This document shows positions 18,635 to 27,632 of a stretch of 64,000 nt of DNA, piece after piece (positions within the stretch are counted from its first letter, which is position 1; every line of letters begins with the position of its first letter). The notes beneath the pieces were generated by a model. That model saw only the letters and a program-made list of their open reading frames with translations, was not told where the DNA came from and did not search any database. This DNA comes from Photobacterium rosenbergii (lineage in GTDB: Bacteria > Pseudomonadota > Gammaproteobacteria > Enterobacterales > Vibrionaceae). The position numbers were made by a program, and so were the translations under genes. Where the stretch lies: positions 1 through 64,000 of the forward strand of contig NZ_PYMB01000007.1 in the NCBI RefSeq assembly GCF_003026455.1, in the 5' to 3' direction.

Positions 18635-18749
18635 GGTCCTAGATCCTAGTTGCTGGGAAGAGCGTTAGAAGCGAAAACCAGACCTTCGAATAATTAAAAA
18701 GCGAGAGTTGAAAAACTCTCGCTTTTTTCTTTCTAGGAACTAGCTTCTA
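18635..18749. repeat. Heptad inverted-repeat element between purF and the Yip1 gene
   Basis: The left arm is ggtcctagatcctagttgctgg, the inner segment gaagagcgttagaagcgaaaacc, and the right arm ctaggaactag after the terminator. The terminator is enclosed by the arms. Confidence 0.75.
18700..18729. terminator. Bidirectional terminator, purF / Yip1-family gene
   Basis: A perfect 10-bp stem AGCGAGAGTT/AACTCTCGCT has an A-run before and a T-run after, and lies between convergent genes. Confidence 0.93.
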
Positions 18750-18761
18750 TCAACCTGACCC

Positions 18762-19361
18762 TTAATGACTAAACTGCGGCCCAATCCCTAGATTCCACAG
18801 GATCACCGAACCGGCGATGATTGATACCAGCAATACAAGCCCGCAGGTAACGATTGAACTGGCGTAGATAAAGCCTCTTTCTTCGGGAATGTGCATCAAA
18901 ATCGGTACACCGGTATAGAGTAGGTATACGGAGTAGGCGATACCGATAAGCCCAGCAATCATCAGGAACCAAACCTGAGGATAGATCGCCGCGATGCTGA
19001 CCATAAATAGCGGTGTTGCTGTATACGCCGCTAACTCAAGTGCTTGAGTGTAGGTCGGGGTTGAGCCAAAGGTGTGGCTCATCCAATAGGTCAGGTATGC
19101 TAGGGCAAATACGCCAGCGATTAGGGCGAAGTACATCGCCACAGACATAGCTAGCGCACTACCTTGGGTTAGGTAGATAGGTGCGCCAACACCGATCCTC
19201 CAGCCGATAAATACGCTAGAAATAAAGGCAAAGACAGGGGGAAGAAGAGCAATCAGTAAGATGTGGCTCAAACTGCTTTGAATCCCTTCGTGTTCCTTGT
19301 CAATGGCCCGCCACTCTTGCTTGGGGTGGGTATATAAACCGAATAAGTGTCCCAGAATCAT
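18762..19361 (-). CDS. Yip1-domain inner-membrane protein (YohC-like)
   Basis: The 199-residue protein has five or six predicted membrane helices. The N-terminal LFGLYTHPKQEWRAIDKE is typical of the bacterial YIP1/YohC family. The central YTQALELAAYTATPL and the VLLYTGVPILM-like segment (here YLLYTGVPILMHIPEERG) also fit. The function of this family in bacteria is not known. It is transcribed alone, convergent with purF. Confidence 0.85.
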   Translation of the reverse strand: MILGHLFGLYTHPKQEWRAIDKEHEGIQSSLSHILLIALLPPVFAFISSVFIGWRIGVGAPIYLTQGSALAMSVAMYFALIAGVFALAYLTYWMSHTFGSTPTYTQALELAAYTATPLFMVSIAAIYPQVWFLMIAGLIGIAYSVYLLYTGVPILMHIPEERGFIYASSIVTCGLVLLVSIIAGSVILWNLGIGPQFSH

Positions 19362-19589
19362 AATGCTTCCTCATTGAGTCGTGCTTATTTTCATCCGTTA
19401 TCGAAGAACACTTACTAAGCGAAAGTGGAACTTGTGGTGCTCTTCTTGCTGGTGTTCTTTTGCTAATACTTACTGTTTACGGCATGGCCTACCAATAAGC
19501 CCAAAAACAGGAAGGCTTTTCGTGCCAGTACTATTAACATTTAGTCGGGGTTGAAAAAGTTCGCAAGGAGCAAAAAACGGTTTTTAACA

Positions 19590-19886
19590 GCGGTCCTATG
19601 GTCCTACGGTCCTATGGGGTGAAAAGCAGAGCTATGGAAAAGGTAGTTCTAATGGGTTAAAGAACGGCACTGTGGTGCTACGGCCCTGAGGTTCTATGGG
19701 GAAAAAAGGAATTCAGTAAAAATAGCAACAATGCCGTTTGGTAGTCGTTTCTAGTGTGAATATTTAATTTTGAATAATAGTTTGACAGCAAAGTGTTGTC
19801 TGGTGAACATCCATACAGAACCACAGAACCACAGAACCACAGAACCACAGAACCACAGAACCACAGAACCACAGAACCACAGAACC
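19590..19886. repeat. Repeat element with 8-bp units (GGTCCTAY left, ACAGAACC x9 right)
   Basis: Left arm: three GGTCCTAT/C units at 19592-19615, and a decayed set near 19672-19702 (gtggtgctacggccctgaggttctatgg). Right arm: nine perfect ACAGAACC units at 19815-19886; its complement GGTTCTGT resembles the left unit. This is the same design as the heptad elements but with period 8. The rest of the 600-base gap (19362-19960) contains no gene I can support. Confidence 0.85.
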
Positions 19887-19901
19887 CTGGACCGTGAGCC
19901 C

Positions 19902-19932
19902 AAAAAAAACGAGAGACTTTCGCCTCTCGTTT
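19902..19932 (-). terminator. Terminator of aphB
   Basis: The stem AAACGAGAG/CTCTCGTTT is followed on the minus strand by a run of eight U. Confidence 0.88.
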
Positions 19933-19962
19933 GTTGATTTTGAATAACTGCGGTTACCGGCT

Positions 19963-20838
19963 TTACAGCTTAAAATACTCGCTAGCAAACTCGATGAACA
20001 AGCGAAGTTTCTCTGGCTGGTAATCGCGGTGGTTATACATCAGGTATACATCGCGCTGGTTTGAAGACCAGTTTTCAAGAATTTGCACTAACTCGCCCGA
20101 GGAGATGTATTTCTCCAGCATGACATCAGGCATCAGCGTGATGCCTAAACCGGCCATGCAGGCTTTGCGAACGACATTAAGCTCATTGGCTTCGTAGCGG
20201 CCGCGATCAGATACAGTAACTGTTTCACCGTCGCTGTTGGTCAAACGCCAACGCAGGAGAGGCTTACCTTTTAGCAAAGGGTGCTGATGCAAGTCCTGGG
20301 CATGTTTAGGTTCGCTGTTGGCTTTCAGGTACTCTGGGCTGGCAACCAAAATATCTTTTACTGCATTGATTTTACGAGCGATCAGGGTGGAATCACGCTG
20401 AGGGCCAACACGGAAAATCACATCCCAATCTGTTGGGTCAAGGATCTCCGGGTCATTACTCATCATCAACTGGATGTTGATCGCCGGATGCTCTTTCATA
20501 AATGCATTGAGCAATGGCTGCAGCATGACTTTAGTCAGGTTTGATGGCGCGGCAATTTTTAACTTACCGGCAGCCCCTTTACACTCTTCGCTGACATGCT
20601 CGGCGGTATCTACCAAGCTTTGTAGCAGAGGGCTGCATTCATCGTAAAACTTCTGTCCGGCTTCTGTCAGTGATAGCTTCCTTGCATGACGGTTTAGTAG
20701 TCGGATATTCAAACACTCTTCAAGTGCCTGAATACGACGGGTTAGGGTGGCAACGGGCACCTGGGTCTTACGAGACGTTGCTGTGTAACTGCCGTTCTCC
20801 ACAACCATGCGGAATAAATTTAAATCGTCAAGCTTCAT
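19963..20838 (-). CDS. aphB: LysR-family regulator, AphB orthologue
   Basis: AphB is a LysR regulator that in V. cholerae, with AphA, activates tcpPH in response to low oxygen and acid; in non-pathogens it has broader stress roles. The 291-residue protein begins MKLDDLNLFRMVVENGSYTA and has the HTH to about residue 60. It carries the AphB-like segments NRHARKLSLTEAGQKFYDECSPLL, MMSNDPEILDPTDWDVIFRVGPQRDSTLIARKI and GLGITLMPDVML. Recognition is from memory of the V. cholerae protein. The divergent neighbour rssB also matches the V. cholerae order. Confidence 0.87.
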   Translation of the reverse strand: MKLDDLNLFRMVVENGSYTATSRKTQVPVATLTRRIQALEECLNIRLLNRHARKLSLTEAGQKFYDECSPLLQSLVDTAEHVSEECKGAAGKLKIAAPSNLTKVMLQPLLNAFMKEHPAINIQLMMSNDPEILDPTDWDVIFRVGPQRDSTLIARKINAVKDILVASPEYLKANSEPKHAQDLHQHPLLKGKPLLRWRLTNSDGETVTVSDRGRYEANELNVVRKACMAGLGITLMPDVMLEKYISSGELVQILENWSSNQRDVYLMYNHRDYQPEKLRLFIEFASEYFKL

Positions 20839-21101
20839 AACTGTACAACACTGAAAACTTATAATGGGGAATTGTATAACAAAATATGTAAAAAGATGAC
20901 GCTTTCAAGACAACTTTTGCTGTAAATCAAGATATAGCGTGTTTTTCTTTTTGTAGTAATTCTTAGTAATTGAAAAATTTAAATTTTGATGCTGTTAACA
21001 AATTTCAATATTTTCGTCATCGAAACAATGAATCCCCTGACGATCAGCGGATTTCGACCTATGCTTTTGGTAGGTTAGTCAAGCCTGTGGTTTGAGGTGT
21101 C
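20839..21101. promoter_or_regulatory. Divergent aphB / rssB promoter region
   Basis: This 263-base AT-rich gap between divergent genes must carry both promoters. I did not find a convincing operator, though the short T/A-rich palindromic patches near 20970-20990 are of the general LysR-site type. Confidence 0.4.
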
Positions 21102-22220
21102 ATGAGTACGCATTCACAGTCAGGTGGCACAGAAGGTGCCAAGCACCATTATCATTCTTCAGTCAGGGAGCAGGCTTTGCTTGAAGATAAAGACGTTCTT
21201 ATCGTCGAAGATGATCCAGTATTTAGAACCATGCTGTCTGGCTTTCTTATTAGCCAGGGTTGCCGAGTGCGTGAAGCTGAAAATGGGTTAGAGGGTTTGC
21301 AGGCGTTACGTGAAGGTATGCCTGATATTTTGTTGTGTGATCTTGCCATGCCAGTACTGACAGGCATGGAGTTTGTAGAAGAAGTGTCGCTTCAGTATCC
21401 GATGGTGCCGATTATTGTTATTTCAGGAACCGGTAATATGTCAGATGTGGCGGCGGCGCTACGCCATGGGGTTAAGGATTTTCTGATCAAGCCGCTTGAT
21501 AACATTATGGTGCTCAAGTCAGCCATTATGTCGGTGCTGAAATCAGAAGATTCAGTGACAGAGAATCATGGCTTTTCCAGTCAATGGGTCAATATTGATG
21601 AAGAAACCGTGGTAGATGAAGAGCTTGAATGGCACATAGAAGAGCTTAAGGCTAATCCGCGTGCTGCGCGGGAACTGTTGTTGGGGTTGATGCCTGAAAC
21701 CCAGTCCTCATTGGGTGATTGGCAGTTGAATTATTGTGTGTTGCAAGCAACGGATGTTCAGCCGGTATTGCTTGATTACACCTGGCTGATAGATGGCAGG
21801 TTGGCCTTTTACTTGGTCGATTCGGCGACGGGTGGCGATAACGGTACAGCGACGACTTTGCTTATCCGAGCATTTTTCAATGACTATCTTCGTACCCGTA
21901 TGGGCGATCAAAATACCATATCAGGCCTGATCAAATTGATTGAGAAAGGAATGCGCCATTCCGGCTACGCCTCTCCGATCAAGGCGATATTTGGTATCTT
22001 TGATGTCACCGACAGGACCTTGAACATCGCCTCCGCTGGGCTTTCCGCTAGGCTGCAAACCAGTGATGGCGAGCAGGTCGTCAAAGCCCAACCTTGGCTC
22101 GGTAATCAGGCCAGCAAAAATGAAAGTGTTAGCCTCAAGTTTGCCGAATCAGGCGGGCGTTTATCACTAAGTGAGATGGGTTCAGCAAGTTTCAGTTTGA
22201 CCTTTAAACGAAAAGGGTAG
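21102..22220 (+). CDS. rssB: Response regulator RssB-like, with degenerate PP2C output domain
   Basis: RssB delivers the stationary-phase sigma factor RpoS to ClpXP. The 372-residue protein has a receiver domain (phosphoacceptor Asp80 in LLCDLAMP, Ser109 in VISGTGNM, Lys130 in FLIKPL). A linker (EELKANPRAARELL) and a C-terminal domain of PP2C-like fold follow. The metal-binding Asp residues of active PP2C phosphatases are not obvious, as in E. coli RssB. An N-terminal extension of about 28 residues is unlike E. coli and may reflect a later true start. Its partners clpP and clpX lie about 9 kb away. Confidence 0.82.
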   Translation: MSTHSQSGGTEGAKHHYHSSVREQALLEDKDVLIVEDDPVFRTMLSGFLISQGCRVREAENGLEGLQALREGMPDILLCDLAMPVLTGMEFVEEVSLQYPMVPIIVISGTGNMSDVAAALRHGVKDFLIKPLDNIMVLKSAIMSVLKSEDSVTENHGFSSQWVNIDEETVVDEELEWHIEELKANPRAARELLLGLMPETQSSLGDWQLNYCVLQATDVQPVLLDYTWLIDGRLAFYLVDSATGGDNGTATTLLIRAFFNDYLRTRMGDQNTISGLIKLIEKGMRHSGYASPIKAIFGIFDVTDRTLNIASAGLSARLQTSDGEQVVKAQPWLGNQASKNESVSLKFAESGGRLSLSEMGSASFSLTFKRKG

Positions 22221-22323
22221 TCTTCAATAGCCGAGATAAACGCCGAGATAAAATTAAAGAAAATAAAAACGGAGAGCCGAGGCTCTCCGTTGTCATTTCA
22301 GAATCAAATCTAATATGGTCTGA

Positions 22324-23712
22324 TTATGCTTGTACAGGTTGTGGCTCAGCGTCTTCTTCAACCACTTTACCTTCAGCGCCGTGCATCCAGCGGATCAACT
22401 GGTTAGAGCACATAAGAAGTAGCACACCAGAAACAGTTGCTGCGATAGCGATACCGCTGAAGATAGCCATTGGGCCAGCTTCACCTACGTGTGCACCAAT
22501 GATACCAGCAACATAGTTAGCGATTGCGTTAAAGCCGAACCATGCACCCATCATCAAAGAAGCAAGGCGAAGCGGTGCTAGCTTGGTAACCATTGATAGG
22601 CCAATTGGCGATAGGCAAAGTTCACCCAATGTATGGAAGAAGTACGCACCAACTAGCCAGAACATAGAGGTCTTCACCGCCAAATCACCACCTTGCTGCA
22701 TTACGGCACCCATCATGCAAACAAAGCCGGCTGCTAGGAAGAACAGACCCATCGCAAATTTAACAGGAGAGCTTGGCTCTTTAGGACCCATTTTCACCCA
22801 GATAGACGCAATAAGCGGCGCGAGGGTGATAACGAAGAATGGGTTTAGTGACTGGAACCAAGCTGCAGGTACTTCGAAGCTACCGATCATACGGTCGGTG
22901 TATTGCTGCGAGAAGATGTTCATTAGGCCACCGGCTTGCTCGAAGCCTGCCCAGAAGATAACCACGAACAGACCCATGATCATAATAACTTTCAGGCGAT
23001 CTTTTTCTTGTTTGGTCAATGGCTCTTGCTTACCTGATTTATTCATGGCTGCAGCACGTTTAGCCGCTGGCTCTTTACCGATATCACCTAGAAGGCGCTC
23101 AGCAAAAATCAGTTGGGTCACTAGGCTGATTAGCATACCGATACCTGCAGTAAGGAAACCGGCTTTCCAACCGTAAGCCGCAGATGCGGTACCCGCGATG
23201 ATACCTGCTAGTAGTGAACCAAGGTTGATACCCATATAGAAAATAGTGAAAGCACCGTCGCGGCGGTTATCGCCTTCCTGATATAGATCGCCCACCATGG
23301 TTGAGATATTCGGCTTGAACATACCGTTACCGATGATCAGCAAGCCTAGGCCGAGATAAAAAGCGGTCACAGAATGTGGGTCGACCATGCTGTTGGGTAG
23401 GGCAAGGGTGAATTGGCCCAGAGCCATTAATACACCGCCGATGATGATAGAGCGGCGTTGGCCCATGAAGTTATCGGCAATCCATCCACCAATCAATGGG
23501 GTGATATACACCAGGCCGGTATAAATACCGTAAAGGTTGAGGGCATCTTGGGTTGACCAACCAAGACCGCCGTTGATGGTTTTATCGGTGAGGTAAAGCA
23601 CCAGAATGGCACGCATCGCATAGTAAGAAAAACGTTCCCACAGTTCGGTTCCAAACAGTAAGAACAAACCTTTAGGATGGCCTAACAACGTGCCACTATT
23701 CAGATTGCTCAT
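22324..23712 (-). CDS. Proton-dependent oligopeptide (POT/PTR2) transporter
   Basis: The protein is an inner-membrane H+ symporter for di- and tripeptides, of the DtpA/DtpB class. It has 462 residues and about 12-14 membrane helices. The family signature ExxERFxYY is present as ELWERFSYYAMRAILVLYL at residues 23-41. The second signature GGxxAD occurs as GGWIADNFMGQRR, and the FYMGINLGSLLAG segment fits PTR2 motif 2. It is a single gene, divergent from rfaH. Confidence 0.93.
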   Translation of the reverse strand: MSNLNSGTLLGHPKGLFLLFGTELWERFSYYAMRAILVLYLTDKTINGGLGWSTQDALNLYGIYTGLVYITPLIGGWIADNFMGQRRSIIIGGVLMALGQFTLALPNSMVDPHSVTAFYLGLGLLIIGNGMFKPNISTMVGDLYQEGDNRRDGAFTIFYMGINLGSLLAGIIAGTASAAYGWKAGFLTAGIGMLISLVTQLIFAERLLGDIGKEPAAKRAAAMNKSGKQEPLTKQEKDRLKVIMIMGLFVVIFWAGFEQAGGLMNIFSQQYTDRMIGSFEVPAAWFQSLNPFFVITLAPLIASIWVKMGPKEPSSPVKFAMGLFFLAAGFVCMMGAVMQQGGDLAVKTSMFWLVGAYFFHTLGELCLSPIGLSMVTKLAPLRLASLMMGAWFGFNAIANYVAGIIGAHVGEAGPMAIFSGIAIAATVSGVLLLMCSNQLIRWMHGAEGKVVEEDAEPQPVQA

Positions 23713-24128
23713 AATTATTCTCTAAATTTAATTGGTTTTGTGTTTGCTAATGTCGCCCCTTTTATAATTGACAAATTATTAAACTGCAAATCGTTACAAA
23801 TAAAAAACAAAACAAAAACAATGCAAGGTATTGATTGGTAAGCACTTGTTCGCTATTCGCTCAAAATTGAAATTTCAGATTTCCAAGAAGCGGTTTTAAT
23901 AAAGTTCTGACTTTTTAGGTTTTTATGGTTTTTTGTTCTGATTATGGAAATATTTTTGGTTGTATTGTTTGTGGGTAGTTTCTGTTAATGATTATTACAT
24001 TTATGGTTGGTTATGCACTTTATGCAAAAACAGAGAGTGAATTAGGGTGTAAGGAAGCAAAACATTGTCGCTTGGGGAAGCTTAGGTATAATTACTTAAA
24101 GCTAGAGGATTAACTGACTGAGATTGCT
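23713..24128. other. Intergenic region, POT transporter / rfaH
   Basis: This is 416 bases of AT-rich sequence between divergent genes. A TATAAT-like hexamer (ggtataattac near 24087) lies about 40 bases before rfaH and may be its -10. TTGACA near 23767 could serve the transporter. I see no gene, repeat array or RNA. Confidence 0.5.
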
Positions 24129-24626
24129 ATGAAAGATTGGTACCTACTATATTGTAAGCGCAGTGAGCAGGAGCGCGCGGTGATCAATCTTGATCGTCAA
24201 GGGGTTGAGTGTTATTACCCGCAGGTGACGGTGGAGAAAATAGTACGTGGTAAAAGAGTAACGGCATTTGAACCGCTATTTCCAAGCTATATGTTTGTTT
24301 ATTTCGACCCCGAAGCAATTAGCTATACGACGGTTCGCTCAACGCGTGGGGTGGCAGATTTTATCCGCCAGGGTGCGCGGCCTCAAACCGTTAACCCAGA
24401 CCTTATCTACAGCTTGATGATCAACGAAGACTCTGAAGAGCAGCAAGCCAAGTTATCTGATCTCCCTAAGCCGGGTGAAACACTGAAGCTCACTCAAGGC
24501 CAGTTCAAAGGGATAGAAGCCATTTACCAAGAGCCAGACGGTGAAAAGCGTTCATTTATGCTGATTAATTTGCTTGGCAAACCTGTTAAAGTCAGTGTTC
24601 AAAATGAAGATCTGATGAAAAAATAA
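24129..24626 (+). CDS. rfaH: Transcription/translation-coupling antiterminator RfaH
   Basis: RfaH is a NusG paralogue recruited at ops sites in long polysaccharide and conjugation operons; it suppresses pausing and Rho and recruits ribosomes. The 165-residue protein has the NGN domain (WYLLYCKRSEQERAVINLDRQGVECYYP, then PLFPSYMFVYFD) and a C-terminal KOW region (TLKLTQGQFKGIEAIYQEPDGEKR). RfaH-specific features such as the YCKR start distinguish it from NusG. No ops or JUMPstart sequence was found elsewhere in this window. Confidence 0.94.
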   Translation: MKDWYLLYCKRSEQERAVINLDRQGVECYYPQVTVEKIVRGKRVTAFEPLFPSYMFVYFDPEAISYTTVRSTRGVADFIRQGARPQTVNPDLIYSLMINEDSEEQQAKLSDLPKPGETLKLTQGQFKGIEAIYQEPDGEKRSFMLINLLGKPVKVSVQNEDLMKK

Positions 24627-24704
24627 TCCATGTAAAGTGCATTGTTGGATTAAATTGCAATGACTTTGTTATAGTGGTTTGAATAATTTTAAATGGAATA
24701 AACT

Positions 24705-25607
24705 ATGTCTACATCTTCCCCTGTACGTAAGGCGGTGATCCCTGTCGCTGGCTTGGGTACACGCATGCTTCCTGCAACCAAAGCTATCCCAAAAGAAATG
24801 CTACCTATCGTCGATAAACCACTTATCCAATATGTGGTTAACGAATGTGTTGCGGCGGGTATCAAAGAGATTGTATTGGTGACTCACTCTTCGAAGAATT
24901 CGATTGAAAACCACTTCGATACTTCTTTCGAACTGGAAGCAACGCTTGAGAAGCGTGTTAAGCGTCAGTTGCTTGATGAAGTACAAAAAATCTGTCCAAA
25001 AGATGTCACCATCATGCATGTACGTCAGGGGCAAGCTAAAGGTCTAGGGCATGCGGTGCTATGTGCCCACCCTTTGGTTGGTGATGAACCATTTGCTGTT
25101 GTACTACCGGATGTGATCTTGGACGATACTGCCAGTGATCTTCGCCGTGAGAATATGGCGGCTATGGTAAATGCATTCAATGATACTCAAATCAGCCAGG
25201 TAATGGTTGAGCCTGTGCCAATGTCAGAAGTATCGAGCTACGGTGTAGCTGATATCAATGGTGCTGAACTGAAGCCGGGTGAAACGGTAGCCATGAGCAA
25301 AGTGGTAGAAAAGCCTGCTCGTGAAGAAGCCCCATCGAACCTAGCCATTGTTGGCCGTTACGTGTTACCTGCTGAAATTTGGTCTCTGTTGGCTCGTACG
25401 CCAGTGGGTGCCGGTGATGAAATCCAGTTAACAGATGCGATTGATATGCTGATGGAAGACCAGCAAGTGAATGCGTTCCACATGTCAGGCAAGAGCCACG
25501 ACTGTGGCAGCAAGCTTGGCTACATGCAGGCATTCGTTGAATACGGCATGCGCCACGAGTCGCTAGGCGAGGATTTCAAAGCGTATTTGAAGGAAATTGT
25601 GAAGTAA
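24705..25607 (+). CDS. galU: UTP-glucose-1-phosphate uridylyltransferase
   Basis: GalU makes UDP-glucose for LPS, capsule, exopolysaccharide and trehalose or galactose metabolism. The 300-residue protein has the nucleotidyltransferase signature [26 protein letters not shown] with the metal Asp, VVEKP with the catalytic Lys, and the [16 protein letters not shown] segment near the end. It follows rfaH by 78 bases, a sensible pairing with a polysaccharide regulator. Confidence 0.96.
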   Translation: MSTSSPVRKAVIPVAGLGTRMLPATKAIPKEMLPIVDKPLIQYVVNECVAAGIKEIVLVTHSSKNSIENHFDTSFELEATLEKRVKRQLLDEVQKICPKDVTIMHVRQGQAKGLGHAVLCAHPLVGDEPFAVVLPDVILDDTASDLRRENMAAMVNAFNDTQISQVMVEPVPMSEVSSYGVADINGAELKPGETVAMSKVVEKPAREEAPSNLAIVGRYVLPAEIWSLLARTPVGAGDEIQLTDAIDMLMEDQQVNAFHMSGKSHDCGSKLGYMQAFVEYGMRHESLGEDFKAYLKEIVK

Positions 25608-25612
25608 GTAAG

Positions 25613-25775
25613 GTCCTAGGAAAAACGGTTCCTAGTTCCTGGGAAGAGCAAAGAGCTCAATGCGCTAACCCACTAAGATTTGTATTACGTTTCAAAAAAG
25701 CGAGAGGTGTTAACCTCTCGCTTTTTTATTTGAAATTTATCAGCTTTTCCAAGGATCTAGGATCTAGGATCTAGG
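25613..25775. repeat. Heptad inverted-repeat element between galU and folD
   Basis: The left arm is ggtcctaggaaaaacggttcctagttcctgg, five bases after the galU stop. The inner segment is gaagagcaaagagc. The right arm is AGGATCT x3 at 25752-25772, twelve bases from the folD stop. It encloses a bidirectional terminator. Confidence 0.85.
25699..25727. terminator. Bidirectional terminator, galU / folD
   Basis: A perfect 10-bp stem AGCGAGAGGT/ACCTCTCGCT has an A-run before and a T-run after. It is nearly the same stem as at 18700, so it may be part of the mobile repeat design. Confidence 0.93.
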
Positions 25776-25786
25776 CCCCGCTTTTA

Positions 25787-26644
25787 TCACTTCTCATGAT
25801 ACTGCTCACAGGCGTGAAGCGTGTTTTCAATCAATGTTGCGACTGTCATTGGGCCTACGCCACCGGGTACTGGGGTGATGTGGCGGGCGCGTTCGCGGGC
25901 GATATCATATTCCACGTCACCGGCCAGTTTCCCGTTGTCTAATCGGTTGATGCCTACATCGATGACTGTAGCCCCTTCTTTGATCCAGTTACCAGGGATA
26001 AAGTTAGGTTTACCAACCGCAACGACCAAGATATCAGCCTGGCGAACGTGGCTTTCTAAGTCTTGGGTAAAGCGGTGACAAGTGGTTGTGGTTGCCCCAG
26101 CCAGCAGCAGCTCAAGGGTCATCGGACGGCCGACAATGTTCGACGCACCAACAATGACTGCGTGCTTACCTCTGACGGCGATGTTGTAGCGCTCAAGCAG
26201 GGTAATGATCCCTTTCGGAGTACATGAGCGTAGCTTGGGAATGCGTTGGCATAAACGGCCAACATTGTACGGGTGGAAACCGTCGACGTCTTTCTCTGGG
26301 TCAATATGCTCTAGTACCTTGGTGCTATCTATACCAGCAGGAAGAGGCAACTGGACCAAAATCCCATCCACTTCGTTATCACTGTTTAGCTCGTCAATTA
26401 AGGCGAGCAGTTCAGTTTCGGTTGTGGTGGCAGGTAAGTCGAATGACTTGGACACAAAGCCAACTTCATCACAGGCTTTACGTTTGCTGCCTACGTAAAT
26501 TTGTGAGGCAGGGTCCTGACCTACCAAAACAACGGCTAGCCCCGGTGCACGAAGGCCTGCATCGAGACGAGCCTTAACTCGGGCAGCAACTTCTTGACGA
26601 ACTGTTTGCGAAATGAGTTTTCCATCAATGATTTGAGCGGCCAT
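25787..26644 (-). CDS. folD: Methylenetetrahydrofolate dehydrogenase / methenyltetrahydrofolate cyclohydrolase
   Basis: FolD interconverts 5,10-methylene-, methenyl- and 10-formyl-tetrahydrofolate, supplying formyl groups for purine synthesis and initiator tRNA. The protein is 285 residues from the ATG at 26644 ([12 protein letters not shown]). The catalytic Lys lies in YVGSKRKAC, followed by [24 protein letters not shown] and the NADP loop [10 protein letters not shown]. The longer upstream frame has no ribosome-binding site. A PurR-type palindrome lies about 130 bases upstream. Confidence 0.95.
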   Translation of the reverse strand: MAAQIIDGKLISQTVRQEVAARVKARLDAGLRAPGLAVVLVGQDPASQIYVGSKRKACDEVGFVSKSFDLPATTTETELLALIDELNSDNEVDGILVQLPLPAGIDSTKVLEHIDPEKDVDGFHPYNVGRLCQRIPKLRSCTPKGIITLLERYNIAVRGKHAVIVGASNIVGRPMTLELLLAGATTTTCHRFTQDLESHVRQADILVVAVGKPNFIPGNWIKEGATVIDVGINRLDNGKLAGDVEYDIARERARHITPVPGGVGPMTVATLIENTLHACEQYHEK

Positions 26645-26776
26645 GATTATCCTTTGAACTGAAAATGACTGAGCGTGGGGCAAAGTAGCTTTGGTTATTG
26701 CATCTACTCTTTAATGAGCCATTACTGGTGCTACTTGATTGTTGTATTGTCGCAGAGAATGTTACGAAGATCTATA

Positions 26777-26792
26777 GCGCAAACGTTTGCGT
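26777..26792 (-). promoter_or_regulatory. Near-perfect PurR-type operator upstream of folD
   Basis: GCGCAAACGTTTGCGT matches 15 of 16 positions of the PurR consensus. On the folD strand it is followed by TATAGA, which could be a -10, so a bound repressor would cover the promoter. Control of folD by PurR would link formyl-folate supply to purine demand. The rest of the 350-base gap holds the argU promoter and no gene. Confidence 0.75.
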
Positions 26793-26935
26793 GTGGGTTT
26801 TGTTTACGTTTTGGTAATAGTTGCTGTTTTAGTGTGGTTATTGTTAACTTAAATAACCTCCCGCCCATAGCCTATGCAATTTGTACTATGTTTGGTCACT
26901 TAGGCGCAAATGCAGAGAAAATAGGGGAAAAGGCA

Positions 26936-26963
26936 TTGACGTTCATTGTTGGAAACGTATAAT
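26936..26963 (+). promoter_or_regulatory. Promoter of tRNA-Arg
   Basis: TTGACG (26936-26941) and TATAAT (26958-26963) are spaced 16 bases, with a GC-rich stretch after the -10 as at stringently controlled stable-RNA promoters. Confidence 0.8.
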
Positions 26964-26995
26964 TCCGTCCCGTAACCCAGTGTTACACCAATGAT

Positions 26996-27072
26996 GCGCC
27001 CTTAGCTCAGCTGGATAGAGCACGTCCCTTCTAAGGATGTGGTCGTAGGTTCGAATCCTACAGGGCGTGCCA
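26996..27072 (+). tRNA. argU: tRNA-Arg(UCU)
   Basis: This is a 77-base tRNA with encoded CCA. The acceptor stem GCGCCCT pairs with AGGGCGT, and the D-arm is AGCTCAGCTGGATAGAGC. The anticodon loop CTTCTAA gives anticodon UCU for AGA codons, and the T-arm is GTAGGTTCGAATCCTAC. It closely resembles E. coli argU, which also lies near folD. argU is a known prophage attachment site, but no integrase is beside it here. Confidence 0.97.
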
Positions 27073-27098
27073 TTTCCCCTTTCTTCATAATGCTGCTT

Positions 27099-27263
27099 CT
27101 AGCGAATTAATCGACCCGAATCAACACCTTTTTTGCCCGTGCCGCCTTGATGCTGCTTGGTACATCCGGCCATTTCGTTCATCAGAAATTGTTTGAGCGC
27201 CTGCTGTTCGCGTTCATTAGTCGGTTGCCATGAGGCGATCACTGTTGCCTTGTTCCTTTTCAT
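27099..27263 (-). CDS. Small hypothetical protein
   Basis: A 54-residue, basic, soluble protein (MKRNKATVIASWQPTNEREQQALKQ...). I chose the internal ATG at 27263 because AAGGAC precedes it at a good distance, while the upstream extension looks non-coding. It ends in a Lys/Gly/Arg-rich tail. The frame lies convergent to argU. I do not recognise the family; it may be a Vibrionaceae-specific small protein. Confidence 0.55.
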   Translation of the reverse strand: MKRNKATVIASWQPTNEREQQALKQFLMNEMAGCTKQHQGGTGKKGVDSGRLIR

Positions 27264-27439
27264 TGTCTTGTCCTTAATATTTGCAGCGAAGATATTTGCA
27301 GCTAAAACACTGCTGCATGCTCTTGGGGAATATTCAACGAGTATCTTAACGATCGGAATGGTTAAAATTTGTGCTATCCGTCGATTTATCAAATTAACCA
27401 TTTTGTTATTAGGGTGATTGTCAGGAAGGGTTCAGGGAG

Positions 27440-27626
27440 GAACCGGAACTAGGCCCTAGTAAGAGCTGGTCCTAGGAAAAGCGAAGTGCAAAAGGTTGAC
27501 GCTGTATTGCTATCAGTGAACGCTCCTGCAGGACCCAGGACCCAGGACCCAGGACCCAGGACCCAGGACCCAGGACCCAGGACCCAGGACCCAGGACCCA
27601 GGACCCAGGACCCGGACCCAGGACCT
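27440..27626. repeat. Heptad element with array AGGACCC, about 14 copies
   Basis: Twelve perfect AGGACCC units run from 27530 to 27613, followed by one shortened (GGACCC) and one variant (AGGACCT) copy. The array stops seven bases from the stop codon of the next gene. The left arm ggaactaggccctag and inner segments taagagctggtcctagg and aaaagcgaagtgcaaaaggttgac match other copies. This is the longest array in the window. Confidence 0.92.
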
Positions 27627-27632
27627 ATCGCT

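Noticed and set aside
26996..27072. argU as attachment site of an island
   Set aside because: No integrase, direct repeat of the tRNA 3' end or foreign genes follow it in this window.
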